Below, piece after piece: positions 1 through 8,215 of a stretch of 64,000 nucleotides of DNA. Under the pieces are notes generated by a model. That model was not told where the DNA came from and did not search any database. It worked only from the letters and a program-made list of their open reading frames with translations. This DNA comes from JANXVR01 sp034667405 (GTDB lineage: Bacteria; Actinomycetota; UBA4738; HRBIN12): contig JAXDJX010000019.1 of the NCBI GenBank assembly GCA_034667405.1, forward strand, positions 310,001 through 374,000, read 5' to 3'. The translations under genes and the position numbers were made by a program. How positions within the stretch are numbered: the first letter of the stretch is position 1; every line of letters begins with the position of its first letter.

Positions 1-888
1 ATGGGCCACAACCTGCTGGTGAACCCCACCCTCAACGGATTCGACGGGAACAACCCGATCCAGTCGAAGTTCACCTCTGAGACCGGGCCCGGATGGGGTT
101 GCGACAGCTTCAAAGACGCGAACTGGTGGAACGGGAATACCTACATCAAGCAGCCATCCTGCATCCCGGATCAACTGGGGCGCGGGCCGTACCGAACCTC
201 GCAGGTTCCGTACATCCCGACGATCTTCGACAGTCTCGAAACGGCGGGCCGGAGCTGGAGGATCTACGGCGGCGATGGGATCACCGGAGGAAGCGGATGG
301 CTCTGGTCTATCTGCCCGTCGTTCTACGAATGCGCAGGCTCCCCGCAACGCCAACATCTGGTGGCCGCCAAGCAGATCCTGAGCGACGCTTCCGCGGGGC
401 GGCTACCGGAGTTCTCGATCGTCACCCCCACGTGGACGCAGTCCTCTCACAACCTCACATCGATGGCCAAAGGCGACAACTGGATCGGATCGGTGGTCAA
501 GGCGATCAGATCCAACCCGGCCAGTTGGGACAACACGGCGGTGTTCGTCTCCTGGGATGACTGCGGGTGCTTTTACGATCATGTGCCGCCACCCGTCCAG
601 GGCTGGGGCGTTCGGGTGCCCATGATCATCGCGTCCCCGTTCGCACGGCCGGGCTTCACCGACTCGAACTGGGCGAGTTACGCGTCCCTCCTCGCGTTCA
701 CCGAGCACACGTACGGACTTCCTGCCTTCAACACGGCGGACGCCACGGCTTACGACTACGCCGCGTCGTTCAACTACTCGCGACGGACGCGGTCCGGTCA
801 CGCAGCGGCCATGGTGCACACCCGGATCTCCGCTCGCTCCCGAGCCGCCATCCGTCGGCATCCCCCGGACGCACTCGACCCGACCTAG
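1..888 (+). CDS. Phosphoesterase family protein (phospholipase C/acid phosphatase-like), 3' part
   Basis: The 295 readable residues match the C-terminal two thirds of the secreted phosphoesterase family (PF04185), which hydrolyses phosphate esters of lipids or small molecules. Visible family features are the FVSWDDCGCFYDHVPPP stretch (about residues 182-198), the VPMIIASPFA segment and the HTYGLPAFN segment. The N-terminal block with the ENRSFDHYFG-type motif is missing because the gene starts before the window, so the ATG at position 1 is probably internal. It ends with a family-like HPPD..DPT tail and a TAG stop. A hairpin follows at 900-921. Exact substrate unknown. Confidence 0.75.
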   Translation: MGHNLLVNPTLNGFDGNNPIQSKFTSETGPGWGCDSFKDANWWNGNTYIKQPSCIPDQLGRGPYRTSQVPYIPTIFDSLETAGRSWRIYGGDGITGGSGWLWSICPSFYECAGSPQRQHLVAAKQILSDASAGRLPEFSIVTPTWTQSSHNLTSMAKGDNWIGSVVKAIRSNPASWDNTAVFVSWDDCGCFYDHVPPPVQGWGVRVPMIIASPFARPGFTDSNWASYASLLAFTEHTYGLPAFNTADATAYDYAASFNYSRRTRSGHAAAMVHTRISARSRAAIRRHPPDALDPT

Positions 889-899
889 GCGACTGGGGT

Positions 900-921
900 C
901 TCGGGCCCTTTCCGGCCCGAG
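900..921 (+). terminator. GC-rich hairpin, possible terminator
   Basis: Perfect 8-bp stem (CTCGGGCC / GGCCCGAG) with a 6-base loop, 11 bases after the phosphoesterase stop and just before the ligD -10 box. There is no following T-run, so it would have to act as a U-less hairpin terminator. Inferred from structure only. Confidence 0.45.
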
Positions 922-927
922 CCCGGC

Positions 928-933
928 TACCAT
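928..933 (+). promoter_or_regulatory. -10 box of leaderless ligD promoter
   Basis: TACCAT lies 6 bases before the ligD ATG at 940, so transcription would start at or next to the A of the start codon. No ribosome-binding site precedes the ATG. No convincing -35. Confidence 0.5.
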
Positions 934-939
934 CCCACC

Positions 940-3465
940 ATGCCGACGAAGAAGCGAGCCGGGCCCGCGTTCACCGTTGACGTTCCTCGCCCACTGGAAG
1001 CCCGACGCGACGGCGACGCCTGGTGGTTCGAGATCGACGGCCGCGAACTCAGGCTCTCGAACCTCACCAAACTGTATTGGCCGCAGGGGATCACGAAGGG
1101 CGACCTCCTGTCCTATTACCTCAACGCGGCCGCCCTCATCGTTCCGCACCTGGCCGGGCGACCGCTCACCATGAAACGGATGCCCGACGGCATCACGGGG
1201 CCCTTCTTCTACGAGAAGTCGGCGGCCGCCCACACCCCCGAATGGATCGAACGTTGCAAGGTCCGAAGCGAGGATGCCAAGGGTGGCGTCATCGATTACC
1301 TCATGGTGAACGACACCGCTTCGCTGCTCTACGTGGCCAACCTCGGCTGCATCGAGTTCCACCCGCTGCACTCCCGGTGCCTAGACGTGGCCCACCCCGA
1401 CTACCTCTTCTTCGATCTGGACCCGTTCCCGCCGTACACCTACGAGGACGTCCTGACGGTCGCGCGACACATCAAGGTCCTGCTCGATCAGTTCGGATTG
1501 ACGTCGTATCCGAAGACCTCCGGCGCCACCGGGATGCAGATCTACATGCCGGTCGAACACGGCCGCTACACCTACGACCAGGTGCGAGCGTTCGTCGGTG
1601 CGTGCGGACGCCTCATCCTTGGTGCCGATCCCGATCGGGTAACCATGGCGTGGAAGATCAGCGATCGCGACGGCAAGATCTTCATCGACCACAACATGAA
1701 CCGTTCGGGTGCCAACATCGCTGCCGCCTACTCGGTCCGGCCAGAGCCGCGCGCCTCCGTGAGCACGCCCCTCACCTGGGACGAGGTGTTCGAGGGTGGG
1801 TTCGAGCCCGAGGACTTCCGCATGGACAACATCTGGGAGCGATGGGCGCGGACCGGCGATCTGTTCGCCGGAGTGCGGGAAGGTCCGTTCATGGATCTGG
1901 ATCAGGCGTTCGAAGCGTTGGGCGTGGTCGTCGAGAGCGAGCCGGATGTGTTGGAGCAGCGGCTGCCTCGGACGGCGTCGGCAAGCACGCGCGTGCGGTC
2001 GACGGAGGAGGTGGTCGCGGCATCGAAAGACCCGAAACTCTTGGACTACGTTCGCAAGCGGGATTTCGAGGGAACCCCCGAGCCTGCTCCGGGGGACATC
2101 CCCGATGGTGCCGAGGGGAACTCCTTCGTCATCCACAAGCACCGCGCGACCCGGCTTCACTACGACGTCCGGCTGGAACGCGAGGGAGCGTTGCCGTCGT
2201 GGGCCGTGCCGAAGGGGCTGCCCACCGCGAAGGGCGACAAGCGCATGGCCGTTCGCACCGAGGATCACCCACTTGAGTACGGCACGTTCGAGGGAACCAT
2301 CCCCGAGGGTCACTACGGCGCGGGAGAGGTGCGCATCTTCGACGACGGCTGGTACGAACCGCTCGAATGGACCGACACGAAGGTCAGCTTCCGGCTCCAC
2401 GGCCGACGCTATCCCGGCCATGAGTTCCATTTCGTGAAGACACGCACCGATTGGCTCGGATTCCTGGCGAGCGCACAGTCCCAGCCCCTCATCGTCTCTC
2501 CGCCGCGCCTCCAGCCGATGCTCGCCGAAGGCGGACACGAAGCGTTCGATGACCCCGCGTGGTGGTTCGAACCGAAGCTCGACGGCATCCGGTGTCTGGC
2601 CGAACTGTCCACGGGCGAGACGGTGCTGCGGACCAGGACCGGTCGTGACGTCACCGCCCAATATCCCGAACTCCACATGATCCACGAACTGGTGGACCAG
2701 GTGAACGCGGTCATCGACGGCGAGATCGTCGCGTTCGACGCCGACGGACGGAACTCGTTCGAGACCCTCCAGCAGCGGATGAACCTAGCCAAACCCAGGG
2801 AGATCGAACGTGCGAAGAAGTCCATCCCGGTGTCGTTGGCGGTGTTCGATCTCCTGTGGCTGGATGGTCACGACACCACGGGCTTGAAGCTCGAAGAGCG
2901 CCGCGAACTCCTGGAGCTCATCGCCGAACAGGACGAGCGACTGCAGGTGGTAACCCACACCGAGGGCGAGGGCGTGGCGTTCAAGGGCGCGGCCGAAGCT
3001 CTTGGCTTGGAGGGCGTCATGGCCAAGCGGTTGGGCTCAACCTATCTTCCGGGGAAGCGCACCGACGCGTGGCGGAAGATCAAGCTGCGGAACACGCAGG
3101 ATTGCGTCGTCGTGGGCTGGACGCCGGGTCAGGGAGGGCGCGCGGGAACCTTCGGTGCGCTGCTGGTCGCGGCCCTGGACGGCGGCGTCTGGCGGTGGGT
3201 CGGGCAGGTTGGCAGCGGCTTCACCGAGCAGACGCTGGATCGGTTGCGCGAGGCGTTGGAGCCCCTGGTGCGCGACACTCCCCCGATCGATGACCCAGAA
3301 CTCGCCGCGGTCAAAGGGGCGACATTCGTCGAACCCGACCTAGTCTGCGAGGTCGAGTACCTGGAGATCACCAGAGGGACGGGCAAGATGCGAGCCCCGA
3401 GCTTCAAGGGCATGCGTCCCGACAAGACCCCGGACGAATGCGTGCTGGAGCGACCACGGGGTTGA
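940..3465 (+). CDS. ligD: Multifunctional NHEJ DNA ligase LigD (Pol-PE-Lig)
   Basis: Single 841-residue protein for end processing and sealing in bacterial non-homologous end joining. The N-terminal archaeo-eukaryotic primase-type polymerase domain (about 20-300) has the catalytic FDLDP motif with D159 and D161. The 3'-phosphoesterase domain (about 390-510) shows the H399-x-H401...H407-x-D409 signature. The ATP-dependent ligase domain (about 520-835) has the nucleotidyl-transfer lysine K546 in EPKLDG. This domain order is the mycobacterial one, whereas Pseudomonas has PE-Lig-Pol. Start chosen at ATG 940 because a TACCAT -10 lies 6 bases upstream. The usual partner Ku is not encoded in this window. 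Confidence 0.95.
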   Translation: MPTKKRAGPAFTVDVPRPLEARRDGDAWWFEIDGRELRLSNLTKLYWPQGITKGDLLSYYLNAAALIVPHLAGRPLTMKRMPDGITGPFFYEKSAAAHTPEWIERCKVRSEDAKGGVIDYLMVNDTASLLYVANLGCIEFHPLHSRCLDVAHPDYLFFDLDPFPPYTYEDVLTVARHIKVLLDQFGLTSYPKTSGATGMQIYMPVEHGRYTYDQVRAFVGACGRLILGADPDRVTMAWKISDRDGKIFIDHNMNRSGANIAAAYSVRPEPRASVSTPLTWDEVFEGGFEPEDFRMDNIWERWARTGDLFAGVREGPFMDLDQAFEALGVVVESEPDVLEQRLPRTASASTRVRSTEEVVAASKDPKLLDYVRKRDFEGTPEPAPGDIPDGAEGNSFVIHKHRATRLHYDVRLEREGALPSWAVPKGLPTAKGDKRMAVRTEDHPLEYGTFEGTIPEGHYGAGEVRIFDDGWYEPLEWTDTKVSFRLHGRRYPGHEFHFVKTRTDWLGFLASAQSQPLIVSPPRLQPMLAEGGHEAFDDPAWWFEPKLDGIRCLAELSTGETVLRTRTGRDVTAQYPELHMIHELVDQVNAVIDGEIVAFDADGRNSFETLQQRMNLAKPREIERAKKSIPVSLAVFDLLWLDGHDTTGLKLEERRELLELIAEQDERLQVVTHTEGEGVAFKGAAEALGLEGVMAKRLGSTYLPGKRTDAWRKIKLRNTQDCVVVGWTPGQGGRAGTFGALLVAALDGGVWRWVGQVGSGFTEQTLDRLREALEPLVRDTPPIDDPELAAVKGATFVEPDLVCEVEYLEITRGTGKMRAPSFKGMRPDKTPDECVLERPRG

Positions 3466-3487
3466 GGTACCTGCTCGGCCGGATCTT

Positions 3488-3502
3488 CGGGCGAACCGCC
3501 CG
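3488..3502 (+). terminator. Hairpin after ligD, possible terminator
   Basis: CGGGCG-AAC-CGCCCG, a perfect 6-bp stem with 3-base loop, 22 bases downstream of the ligD stop. No U-tract follows. The next gene's -10 candidate (TAGGGT, 3510-3515) starts a few bases later. Confidence 0.4.
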
Positions 3503-3539
3503 CCGATGATAGGGTGCGCCGCGCGGGAGGAGATGAGCG

Positions 3540-4544
3540 TTGCCATACAAACGGATCGTGGTCGGAGTGGATGGCTCCGAGGCTGCCTCGCGAGCGTTGA
3601 GCATCGCGGCATCTCTCGCGAAGGCCGACAAAGCTCAGCTCATCATCGCCACCGCCTACCGAAGCGGGACCGGCGTCGAGGCGACGCAGGCGGCAGCTTC
3701 CACTGCCGCCGAGCAGGCGGGCGTGAAGGCGAACCGTATCCAGACCGTGGCCCGGGAAGGCGCGCCTGCCAAGGTCTTGGTCGAGATCGCGCTCCAACAC
3801 GACGCCGGCCTGCTGGTGGTTTCAGGCGGACGAGGACAGCGCTTCTCGTTGGGAGATGTGCCCGAACGCCTGTCCCATCACGCACCCTGCGACCTCCTGG
3901 TGGTGAGCGAACGCGAACGCGCCGGCCCTCGATACGGCCGGATCCTGATCGCCACGGACGGATCGGCCACGGCGGACCGAGCCGCGCGCCGCGGGTTCGA
4001 CCTGGCAGATAGCGTGGGCGCGTCCGTGACGATGACGTTCGTCGGGCATCCGGCAACCGGGGCGCTCATCACCGACGACACGGTGGCGACCTACGCCGGC
4101 GAGGTGCCGACCGATGTCCGCATCCTCACGGGGAGCCCCACGACGCACATCCTCAACGCGGCCGAGGAGGTCGATGCGGATCTGATCGTCGTCGGGAACA
4201 AAGGACTGACCGGAGCCAAGCGATTCATCACGACCTCGGTGCCCGAGGACATCGTGGGCCGGGCGCAGCGAGACGTGCTGATCTGCCGAACCATCCGCCA
4301 GGCCATCTCGGAACTCGCACCCGGCGAAGGCGGGATCGTCGAACAACAGGGTGAGAAGCTCGCGGCGTACATGGACACCGACGGCGAGCTCCGGTTGCTA
4401 TCGGCCAAGTGCACGCACCTCGGCTGTACGGTCGCCTGGAATCCCGGCGAGCGGACGTTCGACTGTCCCTGTCACGGGTCGCGGTTCGCGCCGGACGGCT
4501 CGGTCGTGAACGGTCCGGCGGCCCGGCCGCTCCCACCGGCCTAG
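3540..4544 (+). CDS. Tandem universal stress protein fused to a C-terminal Rieske [2Fe-2S] domain
   Basis: 334 residues starting at TTG 3540, preceded by a strong GGGAGGAG ribosome-binding site and a TAGGGT -10 at 3510-3515. Residues about 1-125 and 130-255 are two UspA-type domains; the first begins with the typical KRIVVGVDGSEAAS strand and the second ends with VVGNKGLTG. Residues about 262-334 form a Rieske domain: CTHLGC (ligands C291 and H293) and CPCHGS (ligands C309 and H312), with C296 and C311 placed for the disulfide of bc1-type Rieske proteins. No signal peptide or membrane anchor, so cytosolic. The fusion is unusual; redox sensing or electron transfer coupled to stress signalling is inference. 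Confidence 0.88.
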   Translation: MPYKRIVVGVDGSEAASRALSIAASLAKADKAQLIIATAYRSGTGVEATQAAASTAAEQAGVKANRIQTVAREGAPAKVLVEIALQHDAGLLVVSGGRGQRFSLGDVPERLSHHAPCDLLVVSERERAGPRYGRILIATDGSATADRAARRGFDLADSVGASVTMTFVGHPATGALITDDTVATYAGEVPTDVRILTGSPTTHILNAAEEVDADLIVVGNKGLTGAKRFITTSVPEDIVGRAQRDVLICRTIRQAISELAPGEGGIVEQQGEKLAAYMDTDGELRLLSAKCTHLGCTVAWNPGERTFDCPCHGSRFAPDGSVVNGPAARPLPPA

Positions 4545-4554
4545 CCCTCGCCGC

Positions 4555-5031
4555 TCAGAGCAGGCCGGGCTGGAACACCATGAGGTAGAGGATCACTGCC
4601 AGTCCAGCCACACCGATGGCGGTGATGACGTGGGCCCGCGGCGATGTGAGCAGGCCGATGAGCTCTTCATCCGATTTGCGCGGGACGCCGGAAGGCCGCA
4701 TCGCGCACGCGCCCTTCACCCGGTCGAAGTAGGGCTTGGCCACCGCGACCATCAGCACGTTGGTCAACACCAGGATGGCGATCGCGGTCCAGATCCACCA
4801 GTGACGGAACGAGGCGAGGCGCCAGCCAAGGTAGACGCCGCTGATGACGATCGCACCGAGCGCGATGTACATCGGCCGTGCGGTCTCCCCCGACAGCGTG
4901 ATGAACGACAGGATCTTCTGCCGGTCACGCTCTCGACGGATCCGGTAGAGCACCACCATGGATGCGCCGTGTGCCGCCAGGAACACGAGCACGGACGCGA
5001 TGTGCAGCCACAAGGCCCATTGGATCGCCAC
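4555..5031 (-). CDS. Small integral membrane protein (DUF2269-like)
   Basis: 158 residues with about four hydrophobic segments: roughly 5-27, 52-70, 80-98 and 133-153. Composition and the N-terminal W..H...V....HG pattern resemble predicted membrane proteins of the DUF2269 type. Function unknown. GTG start at 5031 chosen because a TATCCT -10 (5040-5045) lies 8 bases upstream, a leaderless layout. It is followed, tail to tail, by the universal stress/Rieske gene. Confidence 0.6.
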   Translation of the reverse strand: MAIQWALWLHIASVLVFLAAHGASMVVLYRIRRERDRQKILSFITLSGETARPMYIALGAIVISGVYLGWRLASFRHWWIWTAIAILVLTNVLMVAVAKPYFDRVKGACAMRPSGVPRKSDEELIGLLTSPRAHVITAIGVAGLAVILYLMVFQPGLL

Positions 5032-5057
5032 GGTCCCGAAGGATACCGGGCGAACGG

Positions 5058-5579
5058 CTAGAAGGGTTCGTAGCCGGCGCGGACCAGCATCGACCGAGCG
5101 TCTCGTTCGGCGATCCCGCGGTCAAGGAGCTCCTTGTACAGCCGGACGGCGCCGAGAGATCGGCCGCAGCGGGGGCAGAAGTGGAATTCCGGCTGGAACG
5201 CCGTCTCGCACCACGGACATTGGGTGACCTCGATCCGCCGATCCGGCTGAAGGCCGGTCTCGTTCAGCGCGTCGATGTAGCCCTTGCCGTAGTCCCACTG
5301 GATGTACTCATCCTCCACCAAGCTGAACGCCGGCTCGTGCATCCGCGGCTCACCCGTCTGGAGCATGTGATCGAGGTTGTCGCGAAGGAGTTCCCATTCG
5401 TAGAAATGGTTCTCGCCGCAGTCCTGACAGCTGATGACTACGCCCTTCACACCCTGCGGCTGGAACACCACACGCATGGCGGAAAGATCCTCGAGGTCGG
5501 CGGAGATGTCCTCCCGCTCTTGCGGCGTGAGGTCGATCCGGTCCTCTTCTTCCTCGTGTTCGAAGCGCTCTTCGTCCAT
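5058..5579 (-). CDS. DUF5319 protein with C-terminal zinc ribbon
   Basis: 173 residues. The first half (about 15-105) matches the actinobacterial DUF5319 family: an acidic N-terminus, an LTPQEREDI..DLEDL helix, CQDCGENHFYEWELLRDNL and MHEPAF. The C-terminal part carries CPWC...CPRC (about residues 121-140), a rubredoxin-like zinc ribbon, giving a second metal site besides CQDC. Function unknown; a DNA, RNA or protein-binding scaffold is only a guess. It lies 6 bases downstream of the LmbE-family gene and is probably co-transcribed with it. Confidence 0.75.
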   Translation of the reverse strand: MDEERFEHEEEEDRIDLTPQEREDISADLEDLSAMRVVFQPQGVKGVVISCQDCGENHFYEWELLRDNLDHMLQTGEPRMHEPAFSLVEDEYIQWDYGKGYIDALNETGLQPDRRIEVTQCPWCETAFQPEFHFCPRCGRSLGAVRLYKELLDRGIAERDARSMLVRAGYEPF

Positions 5580-5585
5580 ATCGTC

Positions 5586-6293
5586 TCAATCGTCGTCCAC
5601 GAACCGGAACACCTTGAATACCTCAGCGTAGGCGAATCCCTGCTCAGAGGCCTTTCCGAGCTCTTCTGCCCTGCCACGGACCCATTTCTCGACCTCTTCG
5701 ACCTTCAGCTGGGACTCGTGGGCCGCGAGCGCGCGCAACTTCGTTTCCATCGTGTCGGTGATGTCCACGAACGTCCCGGCTTCGTTCATCGCCAGCCAGA
5801 GGTTCGGCACCTCGAACGGCTCGAGCCCCTCGTCCTCCAATTCGGAGAACATCGGGCGGGTCGGGGCATCGGGCATGACCGCCGTGAGCGCCAGGAGACC
5901 GGCCTGCTTGTGGTCCCAGTGATTGATGTAGCCCTCCCCGCTCCACAGACGCGATGGATCGGGGGCAACGATCACTTCCGGCCGGAGCCGCCGGATCTCT
6001 CGGCACACCTTCTTCCGCGTCGCCAAGTTGACCTCCAGATGTCCGTCCAATTCACCCAGGAAGGTCACGCTCGAGACGCCGAGGATCTCCGCCGCCGCCC
6101 GTTGCTCACGCTCGCGGATCGGACGAAGACTCTCCCGGGTGGCCCCCGGCTCGTTCGAACCGGCCGAGCCGTCGGTGGCTACCACGTAGTGAACCTGGCA
6201 CCCCTCGTTGACCCACCGGGCCACCGTTCCGCCGCACATGAACTCGGCGTCGTCCGGATGGGCGAACAGGACGACCGCGCTAGAGAAAGTCAC
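5586..6293 (-). CDS. LmbE/PIG-L family N-acetylglucosaminyl deacetylase-like protein
   Basis: 235 residues. The N-terminal AHPDDAEF motif (H12, D14, D15) and a second NHWDHKQAG segment supply the zinc ligands and general base of the PIG-L/LmbE deacetylase fold, which includes MshB and the mycothiol S-conjugate amidase Mca. It probably removes an acetyl or acyl group from an amino sugar; a role in mycothiol metabolism is possible but not shown. GTG 6293 is taken as the start because TAGGCT lies exactly 6 bases upstream (6300-6305), a leaderless promoter. Heads a two-gene unit with the DUF5319 gene. Confidence 0.85.
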   Translation of the reverse strand: MTFSSAVVLFAHPDDAEFMCGGTVARWVNEGCQVHYVVATDGSAGSNEPGATRESLRPIREREQRAAAEILGVSSVTFLGELDGHLEVNLATRKKVCREIRRLRPEVIVAPDPSRLWSGEGYINHWDHKQAGLLALTAVMPDAPTRPMFSELEDEGLEPFEVPNLWLAMNEAGTFVDITDTMETKLRALAAHESQLKVEEVEKWVRGRAEELGKASEQGFAYAEVFKVFRFVDDD

Positions 6294-6299
6294 CGCGAA

Positions 6300-6305
6300 A
6301 GCCTA
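6300..6305 (-). promoter_or_regulatory. -10 box of leaderless LmbE-family gene promoter
   Basis: TAGGCT on the minus strand, 6 bases before the GTG start at 6293. No ribosome-binding site between them and no clear -35. Confidence 0.5.
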
Positions 6306-6344
6306 GCGGCTCAGCTCGGAAGCGATGCCCGGGTGGGAGCCGAC

Positions 6345-6728
6345 CTACCGGGATGCTTTCTTCGTTCCTTGGGCTAGCTTGGCGTTCTCCTGGATCCGCG
6401 CCTTCACAACCCTCCTCACCAGCGCGGCGGGGATGGGTTCGGCTGCGGTGAAACGGAGCGTCCCTTTGCCCGAGAGATGAGGCTTCAGCTCGTCCCCAAG
6501 CTCCTCCATGACCTTCGAGCTGGCGGGGAACAGGCTGAAATGGTCTTTGAACGCCGCGTACGAGACGAGGAATCGACCATCGAGCTTGAAGGCCGGCATC
6601 TGATAACTGATCGCCTCGGTCGCCGTGGGAGCCGCGGCCCTGATCGTCTTGCGAAGCTTCTCCAGAACGGCGCGCCGATCGTCGGGGAGGGCCGCCAGAT
6701 AGTCCTCGACGTTGGTGGGTTCGCCCAT
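6345..6728 (-). CDS. DUF1801 / YdhG-like protein
   Basis: 127-residue cytosolic protein of the DUF1801 family (YdhG fold; one Bacillus member, Fra, acts as an iron chaperone). Typical features are the N-terminal V..YLAALP..RR..L..LR segment, the EAISYQMPAFKLDGRFLV core and the C-terminal LVRRVVKARIQENAK helix. ATG 6728 is preceded by GGGAGGA and, further up, a TAGGGT -10 (6756-6761), so this unit is leadered. Biochemical role not established. Confidence 0.8.
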   Translation of the reverse strand: MGEPTNVEDYLAALPDDRRAVLEKLRKTIRAAAPTATEAISYQMPAFKLDGRFLVSYAAFKDHFSLFPASSKVMEELGDELKPHLSGKGTLRFTAAEPIPAALVRRVVKARIQENAKLAQGTKKASR

Positions 6729-6811
6729 ATACGTCCTCCCTTGGGAACGAGAGCAACCCTACAACTCGCCGGCCGCCTGGCCTTCGGCGAGTCGGCTCGT
6801 AGGAGCTGTGA

Positions 6812-8215
6812 CTACGCCCTGGTTTGGGTGCGGGCGGTGAGTGTCGCCTCGACCGCTGCGGCTTGGTTGACGACGCTCTCGGCCGAGGGGCCACCGGGCC
6901 CGGAGCGGGCGGCGACCGCGTGCCCCGCGTCGAGGTAGCGAGGGCCGTCTGGAACTCCGAACTCCGTCCACTCCGCTTCAGACACGTCGCGCAGAGAGCG
7001 ACCGTCCCCGGCGAGCTGCTTCAGCAGCTCCCCCGTTCGCCGATGGGCGTCGCGGAACGGGATGCCACCCTTCACGAGAGCCTCTGCGAGATCGGTGGCG
7101 TAGAGCCCTTCGGCGTCGCACGCCGCGCGCATCGTCGCGACATCGAACCGAACCGTGGCGATAGCGCCCGTCATCGCCGGAAGCACAAGTTCGAGGGTGT
7201 CGGCAGCATCGAACACCGGCTCTTTGTCCTCTTGGAGGTCGCGGTGGTAGCCCAGCGGCAGCCCTTGCAGCAGCGCGGTGAGCGCAACGAAGTCGGCCGC
7301 CACGCGAGAAGCTTTCCCGCGTGCGAGCTCCACCGTGTCCGGATTCCGCTTCTGCGGCATCATGCTCGATCCGGTCGAATAGGCCTCATCTAGCTCGGCC
7401 CAGCCGAGCGATTCGTCGGTCCAGCGGGCCAGATCCGCAGCGAGACGCGACACATGCCCCGCGCAGATCGCCGCGTCCGCGAGGAACTCCTGCGCGAAAT
7501 CACGGTCGCTCACCGCGTCGATCGAGTTGGTGAAGGGGCGACGGAACCCGAGGCGCGCCGCGGTCATGTCCGGATCGAGACCCAGCGTCGACGTGGCGAT
7601 AGCGCCGGCGCCGAGAGGGCTCGTGGACGTTCGCTCTGCCCAGTCGTCCAGGCGCGAGAGGTCGCGGACCAGCGCCCAGGCGTGCGCGAGCAGGTGATGG
7701 CCGAGGGTGACCGGTTGCGCGAACCGTCCGTGCGTCGTGCCGGGCATGATCGCCTCGCTGTGCTCGCGGGCGCGCGAGACCAGGGCCTGGATCAGTGCGG
7801 CCAGCAACCGGTCGATCCGTCGTCCTGCCGCAAGCATCCACAGCCGCAGGTCCGTCACCACGAGATCGTTCCGGCTCCGCCCGGCGTGGAGCTTCGCGCC
7901 CAGATCACCCAGCGTTGCCGTGAGCGCGCGTTCGATGGCCATGTGCACGTCCTCGTCCTCATCTCCGAACGCGAACGAGCCGGCCGCGATCTCTTTCCCT
8001 ACGTCGGCGAGTCCCTCTTCCAGCGCCCCCGCCTCTCCGGGTGTCAGTACCCCCGCGTCCTGGAGCGCGCGAACATGTGCGATCCCCGCTTGAACGTCCT
8101 GCGATGCGAGCCGTACGTCGAACGACACCGAGCGCCCCAAGGCGTGGGCCTCGGGCGCCGGGGGCTGAGAGAACCGGCCCGCCCACAGCGCGTCCGGCGC
8201 ATCGTCGTCGCTCAC
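6812..8215 (-). CDS. argH: Argininosuccinate lyase
   Basis: 467 residues. Catalyses the last step of arginine synthesis, splitting argininosuccinate into arginine and fumarate. The fumarase/aspartase superfamily signature GSSMMPQKRNPD is present, and the N-terminus has the typical LWAGRFSQ. The GTG at 8215 overlaps the argG stop (GTGA), which decides the start over an ATG 24 bases upstream. Last gene of the arg operon; it ends 84 bases before the DUF1801 gene, which has its own promoter. Confidence 0.96.
   Translation of the reverse strand: MSDDDAPDALWAGRFSQPPAPEAHALGRSVSFDVRLASQDVQAGIAHVRALQDAGVLTPGEAGALEEGLADVGKEIAAGSFAFGDEDEDVHMAIERALTATLGDLGAKLHAGRSRNDLVVTDLRLWMLAAGRRIDRLLAALIQALVSRAREHSEAIMPGTTHGRFAQPVTLGHHLLAHAWALVRDLSRLDDWAERTSTSPLGAGAIATSTLGLDPDMTAARLGFRRPFTNSIDAVSDRDFAQEFLADAAICAGHVSRLAADLARWTDESLGWAELDEAYSTGSSMMPQKRNPDTVELARGKASRVAADFVALTALLQGLPLGYHRDLQEDKEPVFDAADTLELVLPAMTGAIATVRFDVATMRAACDAEGLYATDLAEALVKGGIPFRDAHRRTGELLKQLAGDGRSLRDVSEAEWTEFGVPDGPRYLDAGHAVAARSGPGGPSAESVVNQAAAVEATLTARTQTRA

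Noticed and set aside
781..888. Frameshift in the 3' end of the phosphoesterase gene
   Set aside because: The region around residues 260-275 looks unusual, but the last residues again match the family tail in the same frame, so no frameshift is needed.
4962..6377. 471-codon plus-strand frame across the DUF5319 and LmbE genes
   Set aside because: Antisense shadow of two recognisable proteins, no domain seen.
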